From positions 1 to 48,223 of the forward strand of contig JAFUPN010000040.1 in NCBI GenBank assembly GCA_017481205.1: 48,223 nt of DNA, written 5' to 3'. The notes below the pieces were generated by a model. The model saw nothing but the letters and a program-made list of their open reading frames with translations. It was not told where the DNA came from and made no database searches. Position 1 is the first letter of the stretch, and every line of letters begins with the position of its first letter. The position numbers were made by a program, and so were the translations under genes. Shown here piece by piece: positions 25,428 to 34,414 of the stretch. The DNA comes from Clostridia bacterium (lineage in GTDB: Bacteria > Bacillota > Clostridia > UMGS1810).

Positions 25428-28400
25428 TTATCTTTCCAGACCGTCTACCAACTGCTGACAGATGCTTCTGACCTCAGGAGTGAGTATATCATAAATCTGG
25501 AATACTGTCTGGGAGATATTGGTATCTGTTTCTGTTACATGGAGACCACCGGGTGAAGAGTCAAGGCGGATGGTTCCGTCTGCTCTTGTTGCATCGGCAC
25601 TGTCGAAGGTATTGCCTGTTACCTTGTTGCCGGTAAGAGTTGCATAGGCATTGAGTGCAATGAGATATCTGCCCAGAGCGCTCATGTGGAAGCCGTCACG
25701 GTGGAGACTGATTTTACCTGCCGCACTGTCCTCGTCGCTGAGGAGCATTGTACCGTCACCTACCGCAACGTCACGGACATTTGCCTCTGTAAATGTAAAT
25801 ACATGACCGTCCTTGTAATAGGTTGTATCAAAGAGCTTTGTTCCTACCGCACAGGTACGTCCGTTTATTGTAACATCCTGCTCGGGAGCATATGAGCGAG
25901 CTGCATCCAATATATCCGTAGAGGAGATTACCAGCACCTCATCATCGCCGGCAAGCCCCAGTCTCGTGTTGATATCGTTAACCACTCTTGAGCTGATTGT
26001 CCTGAAGTTTGCCATAATCTGATTGCGAGTCTCATCGCTATCCACAAAATTATAGCCGGTTTCCATAGACCAGGTGGAGTGTATCGCAATGCGGGCATCA
26101 GGCTCTCTATCATGGATATACTCTGCCAAATCTGCCATTACAGCCCAATATGTCTCATAATTTTCATCGCTGGTGTCATCAATACCCTTGGTGGTGGAAC
26201 TGTTCTGAATAGCAACATAATCCCAGTCATACTCCTCAAGAGCTATCTTTAGGTTGGATTTACCCAGAGTTTTGTTATTGTACCAGAAATTAATTTCAGA
26301 CTGGCTCACCGGAACCTCTCTGTTTTCATAATGATATGAAACAGGACTTCCGCCTTTATTAAGTACAGATATATTCATGAGCACATCGTCTGCCGCGGCA
26401 ATCTGTCTTAAATGCCAGGTGACATCCATAGAGTAGCTGTTACCCAGTATAAGGAAATTGATGTAATCGCGAACATCTATTTCAAGTCCTTTGCAAAGAG
26501 GTTTGAGGGAATTCACACTATCGAAAAGTAATGCTTTTACTTTTGTCTTATCAATCTCTTCTGTTTCAAAGTCGATTGCAAGAGTATTGTTTTCTACAGT
26601 TTTATCCATCGCCAGCTTTATGAGCTTACCATCCTCGTCATACTGTGCCGCAAACAGCACACCACCGTCGGACACGGGAGCATACAGACCGAGTGTACCT
26701 GTAGTCATATTGCCTGCGCCGTCGTAGGTATCGCCCGAGGCAATGATATTGTCGGACTTATGTGTAGTTACATTGTATACGGTAAACATATTGTCATCGG
26801 TTTTAAGTACAAGTACATTACCTGCATTAAATGTATCTGTGTCGCCCAGGAGTGTTCCGTATGTACTGTCCTCAAATGCATATGCAGTACCGCCCTCTAC
26901 GTTTGATGCAATGTCTGCCACTGTAACTGCCTCGTTTATATCCGCAGTTCCTGCCACATAGTTTGCCAGTATTCTGTTTTCATATCCGTCTGCAAGAAGT
27001 ACAGGCTGAGCAATTTCGGGATATACTGCAGATTCATAAAGCTTGTATGTATCAATATAGCTTACTGCACCCATCTTACAGTCAACTATGAATCTGAATT
27101 CAATTGTACCGTTGTTAGCCGCCATCTTTTCTGCATAATTACCTGCATAGTCGTCGGAAACTAAAGTGCCGTTAATATACAAATCACTTGTATCATTTGC
27201 CACGTCATATATCATTACAATCTTGTTCCAACGGTTTGCCGCGAGCTGGTTGCCCACATTCATTGTTGCAGACAGCGCTGCATGCTGATTTGCACCGAAG
27301 TATATATCCTTTACATCCTCGGTCGGAGCAAAATCCACTTCGTATACAAGATACTTCATACCTTCGGTAGTGCCATTGTATCCATGAGCAAAATACCAGT
27401 TTGAATCTGAAGTACTTGTATCTGTAATCTTCTTAACATCTGCAGTATTTTCAAATGCTCCGCTTACATCCGAAATATCGCATCTGGATACGGATGTGGG
27501 AAGCGATGTGAGCACATCCTTTGTAGGAGACAACTTGCCTACAGTCAGAACTCGGAACAGGTCGTTGTAACAAAAGCCTGCATCGACTGTGCTCTGTGAC
27601 ATATCTGATACAAAAATCACGTTTCCGTCTGCAAGAGTTGCAGAAGAATCTGTAATCTCTGTATAATCTTTTTTGTTGTTGAATACCTTGACTGTGACAT
27701 CGGGATTTGCGTTCCTAAGCTGCTGCGCTGTAATAACGGCACCGTCTACATAAGAAAATGCATCGCCGATGGCAAACGCACCCTCGGGAGCCGTAAACGC
27801 CACAGCTTCCTCTGCACGGAGTGCAGGGATTTCGTATACTCTGATATCGTCAATATATGTTGCGGCAACGCCCGATGTACTGCCCTTCATTGAGATACGT
27901 ATATCGTTACACATATAGTTGTTTGTACTGTATGCCGCCATCTTGCCGAACACACTGTTTATCCAGCCGGTAACAGCCTTGCCGTTTACATATGTCATGG
28001 TCTTGCCTTCGTTGGCATCGCCGTCAACGGCATTGTAAACAAACTTAACTCTTGCCCATTCATTGGCAGGAATATATGCAGCGACATTTCCGCTGACCTG
28101 ACCTGTCTGAGTGGTAACAAGTGCAATGGTGGTGTTGTCTATATTAAATATACTTGCTTCTGCAACGAGATAACCATTGTAATCAGTCTTTGACCAGCTT
28201 GGTGTAACGCTGTTGTCAGAACCTGTCTTTACAACAGTACCCCATGATTTGAGAGCAATATGGGTATCTGTATTTGCTGTAACAGCAAGAATCTTGTCGG
28301 AAGCATCCTTGCCGGCAAAGCCGCTTACCGTCTCACCGCTGCCGTTTGCAACAGTCGGGAATGCCGCACCGTCATCGCCGGTTCGCAGGTCTATTTCCAC

Positions 28401-30134
28401 TTCACCATAGGATATAACCACAGGATATGCACCAACAGCCTTGTAGCTGTTATCCAGAGCAAATACCATGCCGTTCTGCATAACGGCATCGTCTGCCGCA
28501 TACTCACTGCAGGATGCATCTGTAAAGATTCTTGCATTTGCATTAGCCGCCCTAACCTGAGCTGCCGTTGTCCCGGGCAATACATTGAGTTTGCCGCTTG
28601 ATAAACTGTAGTTTGCATTGCTTGCAGGTGCAGGGAGTACAGTTTCTGTTGTGCCCGCAGGCTTGTTGTTTGTTTCGTAGATTTTAAAATCATCTACATA
28701 TACAGAATATGACTTGGGATTCTCTTTATCTCCGTTAAAGCAAAGCCTTACTGTGCTTTGACTTCCAAAGGTAGCCGGGACATCGTTTTCTTTTACAAAC
28801 GCACCGTTTACATATGTATATGCCTTGGGCGTTTCTGCCGTGAAGTCAACATACATAAGATATTTGTTCCATTTATTCGTTTCAAGAACAACGGCACTGC
28901 CTACTGTTGCATGGCTGTTTGTATTAACGGTTACATTTGACATATCATACTCGCCGTCTACAGGATTGATGTTTGCCTCAATAACGAAATAATTTTTTGA
29001 CTTTGTGTAATAATTGTCTTTGTTGAGCATCATGTTGCCGTCAAAGGTTGACAAATCTGTGGTAAAGAGTACAGATTCATCTGTCAGTGCCTTTCCTGCA
29101 ACACCGGAAACTGTTTCCTGAGTCATTTTCTTGCACCATACGGACTCAAAGCTGCCGTCGTTCTCAGCAAAAAGTACGTTTGTAGAAACATCAGCAACAT
29201 CGTAGTATGTGTAAACACCGTCGGGAGATTTTGCCACCACGCAATTGCCTACTGCAAGATTTGCGGTGCTTTCAAGCTGTACACTGAGAGCATTACTGTC
29301 GAATGCAATAATTTCATAACCTATGTTTGCCGCTGCTATATCCGAAGCAGTAACCTGCGCGCCTGCTGCTATAGTGATTGTGCCGTCTGCCACAGTATAC
29401 TCGCTTGTGGCTGCAACTGCCAAATTTTCCGGAGCGCCGGGATTTACAGCGGATTTATAAATCTTTATATCGTCGTAATATGTAGCATGCTGAACTGTTT
29501 TGTCGGCACTGTATACTTCAAGCAGCATAGTATCAATCGGACTGCTGTACTGAGTAGCAGTACAGGTGATATCCTTTGTGCCGATTTCTTCACCGTTGAG
29601 ATACAGTACAGTGCTGCCCAGCTTTGCAACTGCGTTTGGTATATTATTTTCAAAATCTATAAAATCACAGTTTGTTTCATCCGCCCAATATACCATTCTC
29701 AGGTGATTCCATCTGCCGGGATTTGCTTTCAAAGCGGCAGTCGGATTAACCGTCATACGAGCCTGGTTGGTGGAAACACCGAATATAAATTCAGCAAGAT
29801 AATCGGCATCGGGAGCCATAAAGTTGAGCTCGGCTACCAGATAGCCTTCCATATGTTCACCATTCTCAAGGTAAAGCTCTTCGCCGTGGTTATACTGGTA
29901 CCAGCTGGTCCAGGTGTTGGCATATTCCTTTATCCCAACGCTTTCGTCGGCAGCATCCTTACCGGCAATACCGTACACTGCGGACTCCGTGCAGTTATTG
30001 GCAAAGGATGTGTCTGCCACAAAGCCGCTGCTGAGGTCAATTTCAGCATAGCTCTGTGCGCCAACTGCCATAGGTACCGACATCATACTTGCAAGCATTG
30101 TTATTGTCAGCACAAAAGATAACCATTTTTTCAT
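25428..30134 (-). CDS. Giant secreted protein: LamG-like modules and C-terminal DUF4886 SGNH-type domain
   Basis: A 1,568-residue protein with signal peptide MKKWLSFVLTITMLASMM...VGAQ. Four modules of about 250-300 residues follow. Each has a LamG/concanavalin-like domain that closes with strands like YYDDIKIYKSAV, YVDDFKIYETN, YIDDIRVYEIP or YIDTYKLYESAV, and then a short domain with TVADIA / ASDIAAAN / QVRAANANA helices. The last ~360 residues match DUF4886: FLILGNSYSMD carries the serine nucleophile block, DYVAIQNSS the third block, and HRDGFHMSALGRYL the Asp-x-x-His pair, so a carbohydrate esterase is likely. ATG 30134 follows GAGAGGAATGATTTT. It has its own consensus promoter with an operator-like palindrome. 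No SLH or sortase signal is seen. The substrate is probably a plant or mucin glycan. Confidence 0.8.
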   Translation of the reverse strand: MKKWLSFVLTITMLASMMSVPMAVGAQSYAEIDLSSGFVADTSFANNCTESAVYGIAGKDAADESVGIKEYANTWTSWYQYNHGEELYLENGEHMEGYLVAELNFMAPDADYLAEFIFGVSTNQARMTVNPTAALKANPGRWNHLRMVYWADETNCDFIDFENNIPNAVAKLGSTVLYLNGEEIGTKDITCTATQYSSPIDTMLLEVYSADKTVQHATYYDDIKIYKSAVNPGAPENLAVAATSEYTVADGTITIAAGAQVTASDIAAANIGYEIIAFDSNALSVQLESTANLAVGNCVVAKSPDGVYTYYDVADVSTNVLFAENDGSFESVWCKKMTQETVSGVAGKALTDESVLFTTDLSTFDGNMMLNKDNYYTKSKNYFVIEANINPVDGEYDMSNVTVNTNSHATVGSAVVLETNKWNKYLMYVDFTAETPKAYTYVNGAFVKENDVPATFGSQSTVRLCFNGDKENPKSYSVYVDDFKIYETNNKPAGTTETVLPAPASNANYSLSSGKLNVLPGTTAAQVRAANANARIFTDASCSEYAADDAVMQNGMVFALDNSYKAVGAYPVVISYGEVEIDLRTGDDGAAFPTVANGSGETVSGFAGKDASDKILAVTANTDTHIALKSWGTVVKTGSDNSVTPSWSKTDYNGYLVAEASIFNIDNTTIALVTTQTGQVSGNVAAYIPANEWARVKFVYNAVDGDANEGKTMTYVNGKAVTGWINSVFGKMAAYSTNNYMCNDIRISMKGSTSGVAATYIDDIRVYEIPALRAEEAVAFTAPEGAFAIGDAFSYVDGAVITAQQLRNANPDVTVKVFNNKKDYTEITDSSATLADGNVIFVSDMSQSTVDAGFCYNDLFRVLTVGKLSPTKDVLTSLPTSVSRCDISDVSGAFENTADVKKITDTSTSDSNWYFAHGYNGTTEGMKYLVYEVDFAPTEDVKDIYFGANQHAALSATMNVGNQLAANRWNKIVMIYDVANDTSDLYINGTLVSDDYAGNYAEKMAANNGTIEFRFIVDCKMGAVSYIDTYKLYESAVYPEIAQPVLLADGYENRILANYVAGTADINEAVTVADIASNVEGGTAYAFEDSTYGTLLGDTDTFNAGNVLVLKTDDNMFTVYNVTTHKSDNIIASGDTYDGAGNMTTGTLGLYAPVSDGGVLFAAQYDEDGKLIKLAMDKTVENNTLAIDFETEEIDKTKVKALLFDSVNSLKPLCKGLEIDVRDYINFLILGNSYSMDVTWHLRQIAAADDVLMNISVLNKGGSPVSYHYENREVPVSQSEINFWYNNKTLGKSNLKIALEEYDWDYVAIQNSSTTKGIDDTSDENYETYWAVMADLAEYIHDREPDARIAIHSTWSMETGYNFVDSDETRNQIMANFRTISSRVVNDINTRLGLAGDDEVLVISSTDILDAARSYAPEQDVTINGRTCAVGTKLFDTTYYKDGHVFTFTEANVRDVAVGDGTMLLSDEDSAAGKISLHRDGFHMSALGRYLIALNAYATLTGNKVTGNTFDSADATRADGTIRLDSSPGGLHVTETDTNISQTVFQIYDILTPEVRSICQQLVDGLER

Positions 30135-30183
30135 AAAATCATTCCTCTCGTGATATATGCACCGCCGTCCAGATAGACAATAC

Positions 30184-30227
30184 ATTAACGTTAATATGAT
30201 TATATATTATTATTAATATGGTGTCAA
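30184..30227 (-). promoter_or_regulatory. Perfect consensus promoter with downstream palindrome
   Basis: On the minus strand TTGACA (30222-30227) and TATAAT (30199-30204) are 17 bases apart. A perfect 12-base palindrome, ATTAACGTTAAT, lies at 30184-30195, around +5 to +15, a position typical of LacI-type repressor operators. A promoter this strong with an operator implies tight, inducible control of the giant secreted esterase. Confidence 0.8.
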
Positions 30228-30337
30228 TTTATAAAATTCAGTTTTTTTGGTACAAAATTCGGAATGGTTTTTTATAAACAAATTAACAGCCAAGCTTATA
30301 AATATCAAATCAATTAATAAAATAGTTAAAAACAAAA

Positions 30338-30372
30338 ACCGTTGTACCCGTAATGAGATACAACAGCTTTTG
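30338..30372 (-). terminator. Terminator after the small SGNH hydrolase gene
   Basis: On the minus strand GTTGTA / TACAAC form the core stem with extra imperfect pairs outside, followed by TTTTTGTTTTTAAC. The stem resembles the terminators at 33481, 35329 and 36611. Confidence 0.65.
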
Positions 30373-30392
30373 TCTGTACAGAATCCACACCC

Positions 30393-30926
30393 TCAGCTCC
30401 TCATAGCCTCATAAAAGCTTATTGGATGCTTACGAAGAAAAAAACGTACTTTAGAAAAAAAGCTCCGGAAGGACGTACGGCAATCCTGTATATCCACATA
30501 CTCACAGCCGTATTTTTCCGCGATTGCTCTGAGCATTCCGTTTGCCGCACCGAACTTGTCATTCACTATGGAGAGAATATAGATTTTGCAGCAGCATTTT
30601 GAATGGAGCGTATAAAGGAGCCATTCGTATTTCTCAGCAAATTCCTTTTTATCAAAACCCTCGCAAATATCATTTTCACCTATATTTATAAACACCTTGT
30701 CAGGTTGCAGGCTGCACACACAAGTGTCTGCAGCCTGCTCTGCCTCTCCCAGAGTCAGTCCGCTGAGACTCCGGTTATATACCGGGGCATCTATGCCCGC
30801 ATCCCGCGCAAGCTCCGCCACGGGAATCCCGCTGAGCCAGTCTGCTCCGAAAAATACAACTGCGTTCTTCTCTGCAGAAGAATTAATTGTTTTATAATTA
30901 TTCAAAATCTCAGTATATTCTGTCAT
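30393..30926 (-). CDS. Small SGNH/GDSL-like hydrolase
   Basis: A 177-residue soluble protein with a flavodoxin-like alpha/beta pattern. NAVVFFGADWLSG stands where block I (GDS) is expected, but the usual Ser appears replaced by Asp-Trp. FINIGENDI fits block III (GxND), and YVDIQDC precedes a basic C-terminus where the Asp-x-x-His pair would lie; only KHPISF is seen. The fold is therefore SGNH-like but catalytic residues look incomplete, so activity is doubtful. It overlaps the PQ-loop gene by four bases (ATGA), so translation is coupled. No secretion signal. Confidence 0.6.
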   Translation of the reverse strand: MTEYTEILNNYKTINSSAEKNAVVFFGADWLSGIPVAELARDAGIDAPVYNRSLSGLTLGEAEQAADTCVCSLQPDKVFINIGENDICEGFDKKEFAEKYEWLLYTLHSKCCCKIYILSIVNDKFGAANGMLRAIAEKYGCEYVDIQDCRTSFRSFFSKVRFFLRKHPISFYEAMRS

Positions 30927-31204
30927 TTAAGCTCACTCCTTTTTCTGTCATAGCCTTTATTTATAAAGTATACCACCAGATTTGCACTAACCATTATAAG
31001 ATTAATTATATACACAGCCAGTACATAGTTGTATCTGTGTGCGGCAAGCTTTGCCGATATTCCTGCAATATAACCCGTGGTTATCATCAGGATAAATCCA
31101 AGGCTCATTGATTCCGCAGTCCTTGCCCGTATGTTCTTGTAAACAGACATAGGCCAGGAAATGCCAAAGCATATAAGCATTACTGTCTCAAGAATTTCTG
31201 CCAT
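30923..31204 (-). CDS. SemiSWEET-like / PQ-loop small membrane protein
   Basis: A 93-residue protein with three transmembrane segments: LETVMLICFGISWPMSVY, SMSLGFILMITTGYIAGISA and VLAVYIINLIMVSANLVVYF. The sequence WPMSVYKNIRARTAESMSLGF is the PQ-loop-type motif with the usual loop to helix 2. Members of this size dimerise into sugar or amino-acid facilitators, but this copy has P-M, not P-Q, and no known substrate. GGGAGGCTGAATC precedes the ATG. It is divergent from the LysR gene and shares its regulatory region. Confidence 0.7.
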   Translation of the reverse strand: MAEILETVMLICFGISWPMSVYKNIRARTAESMSLGFILMITTGYIAGISAKLAAHRYNYVLAVYIINLIMVSANLVVYFINKGYDRKRSELK

Positions 31205-31255
31205 GATTCAGCCTCCCAAAAATATATTTTTTATTCTGACACTGACATTATATCA

Positions 31256-31284
31256 TTGACAATTCATAAAGTCTAATATATAAT
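31256..31284 (+). promoter_or_regulatory. Perfect consensus promoter of the LysR gene
   Basis: TTGACA (31256-31261), 17 bases, TATAAT (31279-31284) on the plus strand. On the minus strand a TATAAT at 31247-31252 could serve the divergent PQ-loop gene, overlapping this promoter. Confidence 0.75.
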
Positions 31285-31297
31285 ATCTATAAAATCA

Positions 31298-31312
31298 ATA
31301 ACCGATAGTTAT
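31298..31312 (+). promoter_or_regulatory. LysR-type T-N11-A operator
   Basis: The 15-base imperfect palindrome ATAAC-CGATA-GTTAT contains the T-N11-A box of LysR-family sites. It lies just after the -10 box and before the ribosome-binding site of the LysR gene, where binding would block its own transcription. Confidence 0.6.
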
Positions 31313-31328
31313 GAAAGGAGCATGTAAT

Positions 31329-32216
31329 ATGGAACTGTCTCAGCTAAGATATTTTCTCGACACTGCCCGTACCCAGCATATAACCCGTAGTGCCCAAAGA
31401 TTGCACATAGCTCAGCCGGCACTCACCAAATCCATACACAAGCTGGAGGATGAGCTGGGGGTACCTCTGTTTTTCCGCTCAGGCAGAAATGTAGTGCTCA
31501 CCGCCTACGGACAATATCTCAGAGACAGACTTGAGCCAATCCTCAACAGTATAGACACTATTCCCTCAGACCTGGCTCATATGGCAGAAACCGAAAATCA
31601 TACCGTGCGCCTGGCGGTTATGGCAGCATCTGCAATCGTTACGCAAGCTATTATTGAATACAAAAAGAAGTACCCGAAAGTTAACTTTCACGTACTTCAG
31701 AATCCTGATAACGAGCTTTTTGATATAGAAATCACCACAAACCTTTTTTACAACAGCAGTGAGCCGGAGCATAACAGATTTGTATGCACGGAAAAAATAT
31801 ATCTCGCCGTACCTGATACGGATAAATACAAAAATATAACTTCTATAGAACTGGCAGAGGTAAAGGATGAAGGCTTTATAAGCCTGTTCGGCTCAAAGCA
31901 GCTTCGCTCAATCTGCGACAAATTTTGCCACCATGCAGGCTTTGAGCCCAATATCATATTTGAAAGCGACAGCCCCGATGCGGTAAAAAATATGATTGCC
32001 GCCAATCTCGGTATAGGCTTCTGGCCGGATTTTACCTGGGGTAAGATTGACAACAGTCATGTAAAGCTCCTTGAAATAAAAAATCCCATCTGCCGACGGG
32101 ATATCCTTATCACATACAAAAGTATTAAAAACGACTCTGCATATTCAGAGGATTTTTACGAATTTCTCAAAAAGTATTTTGAAGAAAAAGCGTCTGCGGA
32201 TAATAAAACAAGTTGA
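31329..32216 (+). CDS. LysR-family transcriptional regulator
   Basis: About 295 residues. The N-terminal winged helix-turn-helix is textbook: ELSQLRYFLDTARTQHITRSA, LHIAQPALTKSIHKLEDELG, VPLFFRSGRNVVLTAYG. A periplasmic-binding-like effector domain follows (VRLAVMAAS, then SIELAEVKDEGFISLFGS and AANLGIGFWPD). I start at the ATG at 31329, which has AAAGGAG eight bases before it, in preference to an upstream in-frame ATG at 31311 that overlaps the operator. It lies divergently from the PQ-loop/SGNH pair, the usual target arrangement. The effector is unknown. Confidence 0.93.
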   Translation: MELSQLRYFLDTARTQHITRSAQRLHIAQPALTKSIHKLEDELGVPLFFRSGRNVVLTAYGQYLRDRLEPILNSIDTIPSDLAHMAETENHTVRLAVMAASAIVTQAIIEYKKKYPKVNFHVLQNPDNELFDIEITTNLFYNSSEPEHNRFVCTEKIYLAVPDTDKYKNITSIELAEVKDEGFISLFGSKQLRSICDKFCHHAGFEPNIIFESDSPDAVKNMIAANLGIGFWPDFTWGKIDNSHVKLLEIKNPICRRDILITYKSIKNDSAYSEDFYEFLKKYFEEKASADNKTS

Positions 32217-32220
32217 AAAA

Positions 32221-32260
32221 TATAGGTTCTGTAAAAAACGTGTTTTTTACAGAACCTATA
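32221..32260. terminator. Bidirectional terminator between convergent genes
   Basis: A 40-base near-perfect palindrome: TATAGGTTCTGTAAAAAAC pairs with its complement with one mismatch at the loop. It begins four bases after the LysR stop and ends seven before the stop of the convergent hydrolase gene. Confidence 0.85.
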
Positions 32261-32267
32261 TCTATGT

Positions 32268-33104
32268 TTACTGATAAAATTCCATATCTGCAATAGTGAT
32301 ATAATGAGGTCTGTTGTTATGTACCCAGGATGAGACTGTATATGCCACATCAACAAAATACAAGGAATTGCCCACAAGATTGACTCCGTTTAATGCACAT
32401 TTAGCAGCTATAACACTCTCCTTTGAGGGAGTCGTATTAAAATTGTCAGTATGTGCCGGGGGAAACTGTACACTGTATTTTGTGTCAAAAATCACATCTT
32501 TTACCGTATTGGGAAATTCACTTGACCGCACACGATTGAGAACCGTGTTTGCAACACCTATTTTCACCCTAAAAGCCTGATATCCGCTTTCTACATGGGT
32601 GATTTTGCTTAAACAAAGAATATCCTCATATGTATAGGAGTAATCTATGGCAGAGCCGGGGACTGAAACACCCGGGGCAGAGATTTTAACCGTAAGGTAA
32701 AAATCGTCCCATTCCACACCATAGTCCAGAGCTCCGGACACGGCTCTTACGGGAACAAACAGCAAATCCTTGTATTCAATTGCAGCATAATCGCTTTTTG
32801 TGCCATCAACCAGGCAATAATCCTTTCCGGAATAAAACACAAAGGTATGATTATCCTTTGTAAAGTTTGCCGCATTTTGCTCTCCGTCCCAGCTGATGCC
32901 GGCTCCTATGGCTTCGGCAAAGGCACGAAGGGGGATGTATGTTGAGTTATTAACCATGATTGGTTTTTGAGCACACTTGATGAAGCTGCCGTTTACCGCA
33001 ATATCAACCGGTACCGCATATCCTCCGTAGCTGTCAACAGCAAAAACAGGAATAGTCGTTAATGTCATTATTAAAACAACAATAAAAGCTATCTTTTTAA
33101 TCAT
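32268..33104 (-). CDS. SleB-type cell-wall hydrolase with copper-amine-oxidase-like stalk domain
   Basis: A secreted protein of 278 residues. MIKKIAFIVVLIMTLTTIPVFA is the signal peptide. Residues ~25-140 form a copper-amine-oxidase N-terminal-like domain (INGKxxxxPxRxxxExxG pattern: NNSTYIPLRAFAEAIGAGISWD and KDLLFVPVRAVSGALDYGVEWD). The C-terminus is a Hydrolase_2/SleB lytic domain (CLSKITHVESGYQAFRVKIGVANTVLNRVRSSEF, with the catalytic Glu in HVES). SleB-family enzymes cleave spore-cortex or vegetative peptidoglycan. ATG 33104 follows AAGGAGG; the earlier frame start is rejected. The promoter is at 33124-33152. This is consistent with a sporulating organism, though vegetative use is possible. 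Confidence 0.88.
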   Translation of the reverse strand: MIKKIAFIVVLIMTLTTIPVFAVDSYGGYAVPVDIAVNGSFIKCAQKPIMVNNSTYIPLRAFAEAIGAGISWDGEQNAANFTKDNHTFVFYSGKDYCLVDGTKSDYAAIEYKDLLFVPVRAVSGALDYGVEWDDFYLTVKISAPGVSVPGSAIDYSYTYEDILCLSKITHVESGYQAFRVKIGVANTVLNRVRSSEFPNTVKDVIFDTKYSVQFPPAHTDNFNTTPSKESVIAAKCALNGVNLVGNSLYFVDVAYTVSSWVHNNRPHYITIADMEFYQ

Positions 33105-33123
33105 ATCGCACCTCCTTGCATTC

Positions 33124-33152
33124 ATAATAACATAAATTTACATAAAATGCAA
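33124..33152 (-). promoter_or_regulatory. Promoter of the SleB-type hydrolase gene
   Basis: On the minus strand TTGCAT, 17 bases, TATTAT, with a TG one base before the -10 (extended -10). The leader would be only about a dozen bases. Confidence 0.6.
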
Positions 33153-33480
33153 ATTTTGTAATAAATCCGTTGTCGTGCCGTCTTGTTTTCCACAAACCGG
33201 CATTTTCCCAACCCGGAAGCAGAATTTCTTACAGTTCTTCATGCATCTGATACCTGGACATTTTTTAAGAAAAGACGGTCTCGTTTGCTCCGGCATAATG
33301 CCGGTACCGGGCGTTCGTTTCTGCAAAGGCAACATTTGATATCATCTGATAGAAAACAGGCATTTCCTGTCCAGTGAAGATTGGAAAGCATATATAAAAT
33401 TTCTTGACGGCAAGTTTAAATAATAAACTAAAACATCATACTGTCGGATAGCCGAAAGAGAATAATTTAAAAGTTTACAC
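33153..33480. other. Gene-free stretch, possible decayed coding sequence
   Basis: The segment 33180-33390 is GC-richer than its surroundings and has open frames of 64-65 codons on both strands, but no ribosome-binding site and no family I recognise. The plus-strand frame reads through FLTVLHASDTWTFFKK and then meets stops. It could be a remnant of a lost gene or mobile element. Confidence 0.35.
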
Positions 33481-33518
33481 AAAGCCTGTTGTGCCTCATA
33501 CAAGCTACAACAGGCTTT
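33481..33518 (-). terminator. Intrinsic terminator of the amidohydrolase gene
   Basis: A perfect 12-bp stem AAAGCCTGTTGT / ACAACAGGCTTT with a 14-base loop, 12 bases after the stop codon. On the minus strand it is followed by GTGTAAACTTTT. Confidence 0.75.
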
Positions 33519-33529
33519 GTTATGTTAAA

Positions 33530-34399
33530 CTATATATCAAATAATCTTTCCGCATTTTTTCTGCATAGCTTTTCATAAGCATCAGCAGTAATTTTCCCTT
33601 CATTAACCAAAGAATCAAGAAAATCAGAAAATTCATACTGAATTGTACTTCTCATACCGGTGATATCACAGCCATACATTATTCTGTCCTGAAACTCCAT
33701 TATAAATTTTACCGCATATTCCTTATCTCTCATCATAGCTGTTGCACCGCTTGCTGCAGATAAATCGCAATACAGATTTTTATATTCCCGCATAAGATAC
33801 GCCAACCGTCCTTCTACGACCTTTTGATTATTGTATTTTAACCGTTCTTCTTCTGTAGCAAGCTTTGATATTTCGCACCAGAAAGGCACAGAATGACCTA
33901 TGTATATCATATCGGGGTGAGCCTTTAACATTTTCTCAAGTCCCGGAAGACCGATAGAATCAATAAGTCCGTACCCCGCGTTGCGCCTCGGGGCAATATG
34001 CGTGAGAACAGGAAGCGAAAGCCTTTCACAGCATGAAAAAAGCTTATACACCTTTTCATCATCAATATCTATATGGGTGGTAATCTCGCCGACTCCTTTA
34101 GCCCCAAGCTCCTTTTCCTTTTTCAGGAATTCATATAAATCTTCGTTTTCAAAGTCAAATGCCAATAAATCAACATCGGTGAACCATAAAAATTTATCGG
34201 GATATTTTGCCGCAATATTTCTGGCATTTTCTACCGTCAAAACACATGGTTCATCCGGACTTTTAAAAAAAGGCAGAATAATCCCCTTTTCCACATTGAG
34301 TTTTTTATGCACTTCGATCTGTTCCTTTTCTGTAAGCCAGGTTTCATTTGAATGAACATTTTCAGGTCTTACATGAACATGAATGTCAATTTTTTTCAT
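33530..34399 (-). CDS. Amidohydrolase-2-family metal-dependent hydrolase
   Basis: A 289-residue TIM-barrel protein of the Amidohydro_2 type (PF04909; ACMSD-like hydrolases and decarboxylases). Metal-site motifs are visible: DIHVHVRPE at the start (HxH), LPVLTHIAP (His on strand 5), MIYIGHSVPFW (His on strand 6) and IMYGCDITG (Asp on strand 8). KGVGEITTHID and NLYCDLSAASG are typical supporting strands. It is cytosolic with no signal peptide. GCAGGAGAATACGCA precedes the ATG. The repeated 434-bp segment begins 15 bases upstream of its start codon, so its promoter probably lies in that repeat. The substrate cannot be told. Confidence 0.85.
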   Translation of the reverse strand: MKKIDIHVHVRPENVHSNETWLTEKEQIEVHKKLNVEKGIILPFFKSPDEPCVLTVENARNIAAKYPDKFLWFTDVDLLAFDFENEDLYEFLKKEKELGAKGVGEITTHIDIDDEKVYKLFSCCERLSLPVLTHIAPRRNAGYGLIDSIGLPGLEKMLKAHPDMIYIGHSVPFWCEISKLATEEERLKYNNQKVVEGRLAYLMREYKNLYCDLSAASGATAMMRDKEYAVKFIMEFQDRIMYGCDITGMRSTIQYEFSDFLDSLVNEGKITADAYEKLCRKNAERLFDI

Positions 34400-34414
34400 T
34401 GCGTATTCTCCTGC

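Noticed and set aside
33138..33377. Two overlapping 64-65 codon frames on opposite strands
   Set aside because: Neither has a ribosome-binding site or recognisable motif; the plus frame stops soon. Treated as possible decayed sequence only.
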